This document shows, piece after piece, positions 6,494-11,324 of a stretch of DNA of 11,324 nucleotides (its first letter is position 1; each line of letters begins with the position of its first letter). The stretch comes from Chitinispirillaceae bacterium (GTDB lineage Bacteria > Fibrobacterota > Chitinivibrionia > Chitinivibrionales > Chitinispirillaceae). Location of the stretch: positions 1 to 11,324 of the forward strand of contig JAFGOU010000415.1 of NCBI GenBank assembly GCA_016926315.1, written 5' to 3'. The notes below the pieces were generated by a model, which made no database searches, was not told the DNA's origin, and worked only from the letters and a program-made list of their open reading frames with translations. A program made the position numbers and the translations under genes.

Positions 6494-7477
6494 ATGGCAT
6501 TTCCCGCTACGCGAATGCGCCGTCTGCGATCAAGCCCTCTCCTCCGTTACATGGTCCGCGAAAACCGCCTCTCGGTATCGGACCTCGTCATGCCCCTGTT
6601 CATATGCCCGGGATCGAAGGTCATGGAGCCGATCGCCTCCATGCCCGGCGTGTTCCGGTTTTCATCCGACCTCGCGACCGAAGAGTGCCGCCGGATTAGC
6701 GACCTCGGCATACCCGCCGTTCTGCTCTTCGGCCTCCCGGAACGCAAGGACGAAAGCGGCGATATCGCGGCCGATGACCGGGGCGTTGTCCAGCAGGCGG
6801 TCCGCTCGATCAAAGCCGCCGTTCCGGAAGTGCTCGTCATTACCGACGTATGCAACTGCGAATATCTTTCGCACGGCCACTGCGGCATCGTGGTCGACGG
6901 CAGGATCGACAACGACCGGACCCTGACCATTCTTGCCCGTCAGGCCGTATCCCACGCGCGCGCCGGATGCGATATGGTGGCGCCGAGCGACATGATGGAC
7001 GGCCGTGTCGGCGCGATCAGGCGCGCCCTCGACGATGCCGGTTTTGCCGAACTGCCCATAATGTCGTACGCGGCGAAATACGCCTCCGCCTTTTACGGAC
7101 CGTTTCGCGAAGCAGCCGACTGCGCCCCGGCATTCGGCGACCGACGCTCCTACCAGATGGACCCGGCGAACGCGGCCGAGGCGCTGCGTGAGGTGGCGCT
7201 GGATATCGACGAGGGCGCGGATATCGTCATGGTCAAGCCCGCGCTCTGCTACCTCGACGTCATCGGACGGGTCGCCGCTCGCTACGACGTGCCGGTCGCG
7301 GCGTACAACGTCAGCGGGGAATTCGCCATGATAAAAGCCGCGGCGGCCAACGGCTGGATCGACGGGCAGGCCGTCATGATGGAACTCCTGCTTTCGATCA
7401 AACGGGCCGGCGCCCGCGTGATCGTCACCTACCATGCCGCTGAAGCCGCAGCGCTTCTCGCCAAACGAGGCGCCTGA
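6494..7477 (+). CDS. hemB: Delta-aminolevulinic acid dehydratase (porphobilinogen synthase)
   Basis: 327 residues, full length for the family. It condenses two 5-aminolevulinate molecules to porphobilinogen in the cytoplasm. The zinc-binding motif DVCNCEYLSHGHCG has Cys120, Cys122 and Cys130, so this is the zinc type. The substrate Schiff-base lysines are Lys195 (SYAAKYASAFYGPF) and Lys248 (VMVKPA). The RLR...PLF...SMPGV N-terminal pattern is present. ATG 6494 has AAGGAG (6480-6485) 8 nt upstream, overlapping the ahbC stop. Its own stop shares one base with the next start (TGATG). It lies between the two radical SAM genes, so early and late pathway steps are interleaved on one transcript. Confidence 0.97.
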   Translation: MAFPATRMRRLRSSPLLRYMVRENRLSVSDLVMPLFICPGSKVMEPIASMPGVFRFSSDLATEECRRISDLGIPAVLLFGLPERKDESGDIAADDRGVVQQAVRSIKAAVPEVLVITDVCNCEYLSHGHCGIVVDGRIDNDRTLTILARQAVSHARAGCDMVAPSDMMDGRVGAIRRALDDAGFAELPIMSYAAKYASAFYGPFREAADCAPAFGDRRSYQMDPANAAEALREVALDIDEGADIVMVKPALCYLDVIGRVAARYDVPVAAYNVSGEFAMIKAAAANGWIDGQAVMMELLLSIKRAGARVIVTYHAAEAAALLAKRGA

Positions 7478-8562
7478 TGCTGCCGGGCAACCTTCCTCCT
7501 CCCCGACTTGTCGCATGGGAACTCACCCGGTCGTGCGTGCTGCGCTGCCGCCACTGCCGCGCATCGGCGCAAACCGCTCCGGTAGCATGCGAGCTGACGT
7601 TTGACGAATGCGCCGCCGTTCTCGACTCGCTCGCGGCGATCCACACCGGCATCGTGATCCTTACCGGCGGCGAACCGCTCCTACGCGACGATCTGTTTCG
7701 TCTGGCGCGTTACGGCACCGACAAGGGCCTTCGCATGGTCATGGCAACCTGCGGCACGCTGCTCGACGCCAAGCGGTGCGCCGCGCTTCGTGACGCCGGC
7801 ATCCAGCGGATCAGCGTGAGCATCGACGGCGCGACCGCGCAAAGCCACGATGCGTTCCGTGGCGTTCCGGGCGCGTTCGACGGCCTCATGCGGGGCATCG
7901 CAGCCGCCAAAACCGCGGGCCTCGCGTTCCAGGTCAACACCACCGTGACAAAAAACAACCGCGGGGAGCTTCCGGCGATATTCGCCCTCGCGCAACAGCT
8001 TGGCGCGGTGTCGTTCCATCCGTTTCTGCTCGTTCCAACCGGGCGCGGCGTAGACCTGAAAAACGAGATCATTTCGGCGCAGGCGTACGAGGAAACGCTT
8101 AATTGGATTTACGACCTTCAGGCAACCTCGTCCCTTTCCATAAAACCCACGTGCGCGCCGCACTACTACCGCATTGCGCACCAGCGACGACACGACGCGG
8201 CCGCCTCCCTGGATTCCGCGGCCCGGCATGAGCTCGACACCGCCACCGGCGGATGCCTCGGCGGCAAATCGTTCGCGTTCATCTCGCATACCGGTATCGT
8301 GCAAATATGCGGGTTTCTCGATCTTCCCGCCGGCGACCTCCGCGCGGCCGGGTACGATTTTGGTGCGATCTGGCGCGATTCCCCGCTCTTTGACCGCATT
8401 CGGTCACTCAAGTATGGCGGAAAATGTGGCGTTTGCGAATACGTCGTCCGGTGCGGCGGGTGCAGGGCGCGCGCATTCGCCGAAAGTGGCGACTATATGG
8501 GTGAAGAACCGCAGTGCCGGTATGTCCCGCGCACCCGGAGGAAGGTTTTGCTCCATGCATAA
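7477..8562 (+). CDS. ahbD: AhbD, heme b synthase (radical SAM Fe-coproporphyrin III decarboxylase)
   Basis: 361 residues. The radical SAM motif is Cys20-x3-Cys24-x2-Cys27 (TRSCVLRCRHCRAS), GGEPLL starts at 64, and family phrases GTDKGLRMVMA, NTTVTKNN and LVPTGRG match AhbD. The C-terminal SPASM-type region has Cys260, 278, 317, 320, 326, 329 and 347, with the conserved CGVCEY-x3-CGGCRARA arrangement for an auxiliary cluster. The enzyme oxidatively decarboxylates the two propionates of iron-coproporphyrin III to vinyls, the last step of the siroheme-dependent heme pathway. Its ATG overlaps the hemB TGA by one base, a sign of translational coupling. The 8-nt overlap with hemL continues that pattern. 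It is clearly a homologue of ahbC in the same operon but has a different N-terminus and SPASM region. Confidence 0.9.
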   Translation: MLPGNLPPPRLVAWELTRSCVLRCRHCRASAQTAPVACELTFDECAAVLDSLAAIHTGIVILTGGEPLLRDDLFRLARYGTDKGLRMVMATCGTLLDAKRCAALRDAGIQRISVSIDGATAQSHDAFRGVPGAFDGLMRGIAAAKTAGLAFQVNTTVTKNNRGELPAIFALAQQLGAVSFHPFLLVPTGRGVDLKNEIISAQAYEETLNWIYDLQATSSLSIKPTCAPHYYRIAHQRRHDAAASLDSAARHELDTATGGCLGGKSFAFISHTGIVQICGFLDLPAGDLRAAGYDFGAIWRDSPLFDRIRSLKYGGKCGVCEYVVRCGGCRARAFAESGDYMGEEPQCRYVPRTRRKVLLHA

Positions 8563-9862
8563 GCGATTGTCAAGCGCCCAGGCTTTCGAACGCGCCTGTC
8601 ACGTGATGCCCGGCGGCGTCAATTCGCCGGTGCGGGCGTTCAAGGGCGTCGGCGGCACGCCGGTATTTTTCAAAACAGGATCGGGGGCATGGCTCACCGA
8701 CATCGACGGCAACCGCTACCTCGACTTTGTCGGCTCATGGGGGCCGCTGCTCTTTGGTCACGCGCATCCCGCCATCGCCGAGGCAATCGTTGACGCGGCG
8801 AATAACGGTATCTCGTTCGGCGCGCCGACTGAACGGGAAACCGAACTCGCGGAGCTGATCCGCGACATGATGCCCTCGATGCGGATGGTCCGGCTCGTCA
8901 ATTCCGGCACCGAGGCGACGATGAGCGCCATACGGCTCGCGCGCGGCTTCACGGGCCGCGACCTGATCGTCAAGTTCGACGGTTGCTACCACGGTCATGG
9001 AGACGCATTTTTGATCGCCGCGGGTTCGGGCGCCGCGACCCTTGGCGTTCCCGACAGTCCCGGCGTGCCGGCAACGGTCGCGCGCGCCACGCTCGTGGCG
9101 TGCTACAACGATAAGGCTTCGGTCGAGGAACTTTTCACACGGCATAGCGGGTCGATCGCCGCGGTCATTGTGGAACCGGTGGCGGGAAACATGGGCGTCG
9201 TCCCTCCCGCGACCGGATTTCTGGAGTTCCTGCGTCGAATCACACGCGAGCACGGCGCGCTCCTCATCTTCGATGAAGTCATGACCGGATTTCGCGTTGG
9301 ACCAGGCGGCGCACAGGCGCTGTACGGCGTGACCCCTGATATCACCACCCTCGGAAAAATCGTGGGCGGCGGTCTGCCGATCGGCGCGTACGGCGGGTCG
9401 GAGGACATCATGTCGCGTATCGCCCCCGCGGGCCCGGTGTATCAGGCCGGCACGCTGTCGGGCAACCCGGTCGCCGTCGCGGCGGGACTCGCCGCGTTGC
9501 GTCTCATACGCTCCACGCCGGGGCTCTACGCTCAACTCGAGAAAACGGCATCGCTTCTGGCCAACGGTCTTGTCGCCGCCTGCGCTAAAAAGGGTATCCC
9601 CGCAGTGTGCAACCGGTTCGGCTCCATGCTCACCCTGTTTTTTACAACCCGCGACACCGTTGCTTCGAGTGAAGTGGCACTGCAAAGCGACCGGCACCGG
9701 TACGGCCGGTATTTCCACGCCATGCTCGACGCCGGCGTCTATCTGCCGCCGTCCCAATTCGAGGCGTGGTTCGTTTCGGCGGTCCATACCGTTGCCGATA
9801 TCTCGCGTACCCTCGAAAGCCACGCATCGGCGCTCGATTGCCTCCTGAAGGAGGAAGGATGA
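8555..9862 (+). CDS. hemL: Glutamate-1-semialdehyde 2,1-aminomutase
   Basis: 435 residues, the usual length. A PLP-dependent class-III aminotransferase-fold enzyme that converts glutamate-1-semialdehyde to 5-aminolevulinate. Signatures seen are CHVMPGGVNSPVRAFKGVGG at the N-terminus, NSGTEATMSAIRLARGFTGR for cofactor phosphate binding, DGCYHGHGD, FDEVMTGFRVG, and the PLP lysine Lys268 in TLGKIVGGGLPIGAYGG. The chosen ATG at 8555 fits the family start and has GGAGGAAGG at 8537-8545. An in-frame extension back to 8174 is just the shadow of ahbD. The start overlaps ahbD by 8 nt and the stop overlaps hemA by 4 nt (ATGA). With hemA it forms the C5 pathway. Confidence 0.97.
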   Translation: MHKRLSSAQAFERACHVMPGGVNSPVRAFKGVGGTPVFFKTGSGAWLTDIDGNRYLDFVGSWGPLLFGHAHPAIAEAIVDAANNGISFGAPTERETELAELIRDMMPSMRMVRLVNSGTEATMSAIRLARGFTGRDLIVKFDGCYHGHGDAFLIAAGSGAATLGVPDSPGVPATVARATLVACYNDKASVEELFTRHSGSIAAVIVEPVAGNMGVVPPATGFLEFLRRITREHGALLIFDEVMTGFRVGPGGAQALYGVTPDITTLGKIVGGGLPIGAYGGSEDIMSRIAPAGPVYQAGTLSGNPVAVAAGLAALRLIRSTPGLYAQLEKTASLLANGLVAACAKKGIPAVCNRFGSMLTLFFTTRDTVASSEVALQSDRHRYGRYFHAMLDAGVYLPPSQFEAWFVSAVHTVADISRTLESHASALDCLLKEEG

Positions 9863-10896
9863 GGCTGCATATCGGCGCGCTGGCCGCGGACTTCCGCACC
9901 TCGTCGATGCGCATGCGCGACTGCCTCTATCTCGAACAGGATCGTCTACAAACGTTCATCGACGCGATTCCCTCCGAAGCGCCGCTGCGCGAACTGGTAG
10001 CGCTGAGCACCTGCAACCGGGTAGAGCTCTACTATGCCTGCGAGCGTCACGAACAAACGGCCGGGTGGCTCGGCGACTTTTTGGCGGGCTACCACGGCAT
10101 CCCGCGCGACCAGTTACAGAAGGCGCTCACCAACTACCGCTGCGCCGACGCCGTCCGGCACCTCTTTCGCGTCGCTTCAGGCGTCGAATCTATGGTGTTC
10201 GGCGAGCATGAAATCCTCGGCCAGATCCGCGACGCCTACTTCCGCTGCAAAGACATCCGTTCCACCGACTCGTATCTCAACCGCCTGTTTCAACAGGCCA
10301 TCGCCACGGGCAAGCAGGTGCGCAGCCGCACCGCCGCCGGACGCGGCGCGCTGTCGATCGCGTCGATCGCCATCGAACGGATGCTTGAACTGGCCGGATC
10401 CATCGACGACAAGCGGATACTGCTGGTCGGTCTTGGCGCCATGGGGCTGCGCGCGCTTAAAAGGCTTATCGACCTGAAACCGGGCGCCCTTGCCCTGTGC
10501 AACCGCACCAACAGCCGAGCGGAGCGGTTCTGCAAACAGCACAACGCCGTCTTCGTGCCGTTCGCCGCGCTTAAAGCCGCGCTGCATGAATACGATATCC
10601 TCATTCTGGCGACCGCGTCGCCGACGCCGCTCATTACGCGAACCGATGTCGCGGCGCGCCCTTTGCGTCCTCTTCTTGTCGTCGATCTCGGGGCTCCCTG
10701 CAACGCCGACGCCGCGATCGTCGACCGTGACGGCGTCACCCTCGTGTGCATCGACGACCTGCGGGAAACCGCCAGGCTCCGGCTTGACCTGAGGAAAAAC
10801 GAGCTTGCCGAGATCGAAACATTGATCGACGCGCAGGTCGAGGAGTTTACCCGCTGGTATTTGTTCCGAACGGGGGAGCGATGCGATCAAACGTGA
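9859..10896 (+). CDS. hemA: Glutamyl-tRNA reductase, short form without the C-terminal dimerisation domain
   Basis: 345 residues against roughly 410-430 in the usual family. It reduces glutamyl-tRNA(Glu) to glutamate-1-semialdehyde with NADPH. The catalytic domain has the nucleophile Cys52 in STCNRVELYY, His101 in RHLFRVASGVES, and GEHEILGQI (115-123). The nucleotide-binding motif is GLGAMG (191-196). After the NADPH domain comes the start of the spinal helix (LRLDLRKNELAEIETLIDAQVEEFTRWY), then the protein stops. The usual dimerisation domain is absent. The N-terminal GLSHKTAP-like motif is replaced by GALAADFRTSS. ATG 9859 overlaps the hemL stop and has AAGGAGG (9848-9854) 4 nt upstream. 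The hemC start lies inside its 3' end by 16 nt, so a simple frameshift looks unlikely. Core function is probably retained. Confidence 0.93.
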   Translation: MRLHIGALAADFRTSSMRMRDCLYLEQDRLQTFIDAIPSEAPLRELVALSTCNRVELYYACERHEQTAGWLGDFLAGYHGIPRDQLQKALTNYRCADAVRHLFRVASGVESMVFGEHEILGQIRDAYFRCKDIRSTDSYLNRLFQQAIATGKQVRSRTAAGRGALSIASIAIERMLELAGSIDDKRILLVGLGAMGLRALKRLIDLKPGALALCNRTNSRAERFCKQHNAVFVPFAALKAALHEYDILILATASPTPLITRTDVAARPLRPLLVVDLGAPCNADAAIVDRDGVTLVCIDDLRETARLRLDLRKNELAEIETLIDAQVEEFTRWYLFRTGERCDQT

Positions 10897-11324
10897 TTGT
10901 CGGAACCAGGGGGTCGAAACTCGCCCTTGCCCAGGCACGCATCGCCGCGGAACGTCTTCGCCGCGCGTACCCGGAAATCGAGGTCACCCTTCAGCCTATC
11001 GTCACCGCGGGTGACCGCAACCAGCGGGCCAGCCTGGCGGAAATCGGCGGCAAGGGCGTTTTCATACGGGAAATCGAGCGCGCGCTTTGCGGCGGGTCCA
11101 TCGACATCGCGGTGCACAGTTTCAAGGATATCACCTCCCGTATTCCCGAAACCCTCGAGCTCTGCGCGTTCCTGGCCCCGGAATCCGTATGCGATACCCT
11201 GGTATCGCGCGACGGATCACCCCTTGCCGCGCTCCCGCCCGGAGCGATCATCGGAAGCGGCAGCATGCGCCGCCGGGCGCTGCTCTCCCGCATGAGACCC
11301 GATCTCCGGTTCGCGGATATCCGG
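10881..11324 (+). CDS. hemC: Hydroxymethylbilane synthase (porphobilinogen deaminase), 3' end outside window
   Basis: The first 148 residues of a roughly 310-residue enzyme that polymerises four porphobilinogens to hydroxymethylbilane. Seen: VIVGTRGSKLALAQA with Arg10 and Ser12, GGKGVFIREIERAL, the catalytic AVHSFKD with Lys82 and Asp83, and GSGSMRRR with Arg130/Arg131 for substrate carboxylates. The dipyrromethane-binding cysteine would lie beyond the window. The loop after Asp83 reads ITSRIPE rather than the common VPTxLPE, so it is a divergent member. ATG 10881 has GGGGGAG (10872-10878) only 2 nt upstream, unusually close. GTG at 10893 is a possible alternative start. It overlaps hemA by 16 nt. 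Confidence 0.95.
   Translation, partial: MRSNVIVGTRGSKLALAQARIAAERLRRAYPEIEVTLQPIVTAGDRNQRASLAEIGGKGVFIREIERALCGGSIDIAVHSFKDITSRIPETLELCAFLAPESVCDTLVSRDGSPLAALPPGAIIGSGSMRRRALLSRMRPDLRFADIR

Noticed and set aside
8174..8554. N-terminal extension of hemL
   Set aside because: It is out-of-frame reading of ahbD. The family N-terminus begins at ATG 8555 with a ribosome binding site.
8735..9823. 362-codon open frame on the minus strand opposite hemL
   Set aside because: It is a shadow of hemL, whose codons and motifs are complete.
9766..9858. N-terminal extension of hemA
   Set aside because: It overlaps the hemL 3' end in another frame and has no family similarity. ATG 9859 has a strong ribosome binding site.
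1..11324. CRISPR arrays, tRNA/rRNA genes, insertion sequences
   Set aside because: No spaced direct repeats, no tRNA- or rRNA-like sequence and no transposase or terminal inverted repeats were noticed on reading.

Overview
This window comes from a moderately GC-rich, Gram-negative bacterium, probably anaerobic or microaerophilic. The evidence is a set of exported proteins (signal peptides, a likely lipoprotein, a beta-rich probable outer-membrane protein) and a heme operon of the siroheme-dependent (Ahb) type, the route known from sulfate reducers and other anaerobes. The lineage cannot be fixed from the sequence. A Fibrobacterota-like or deltaproteobacterial-like host is only a guess.

Left part (1-2490, minus strand): a tightly packed three-gene operon read leftwards. 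It encodes a thioredoxin-fold exported protein (CRYC active site), a cysteine-rich helical periplasmic protein of unknown family, and a large exported protein with a helical N-terminus and a beta-rich remainder that runs off the window. The adjacent reading frames overlap or nearly touch. No named function could be assigned to the last two.

Middle (2491-5137, plus strand): an AT-rich divergent intergenic region carries a perfect 12-1-12 palindrome with a Fur/PerR-box core, abutting the start codon of a Fur-superfamily regulator of PerR type. Behind it lie a DpsL/thioferritin-type ferritin-like gene and a clade-3 heme catalase, closed by a strong intrinsic terminator at 5108-5137. This is a compact peroxide-defence operon: sensor, iron sequestration and peroxide removal.

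Right part (5282-11324, plus strand): a heme-biosynthesis operon in the order ahbC, hemB, ahbD, hemL, hemA, hemC, with hemC cut by the window end. The genes are 12 nt apart or overlap by 1-16 nt. HemA, HemL, HemB and HemC make hydroxymethylbilane from glutamyl-tRNA. AhbC and AhbD are the two radical SAM enzymes that finish heme b from 12,18-didecarboxysiroheme. The uroporphyrinogen-to-siroheme steps and AhbA/B are not in the window and may lie downstream. The catalase just upstream is a heme consumer, so the juxtaposition makes biological sense.

The points most worth a second look are the operator placed directly against the perR start codon with no visible ribosome binding site, a HemA that lacks the usual C-terminal dimerisation domain, and the uncharacterised thioredoxin/Cys-rich/beta-rich export operon.
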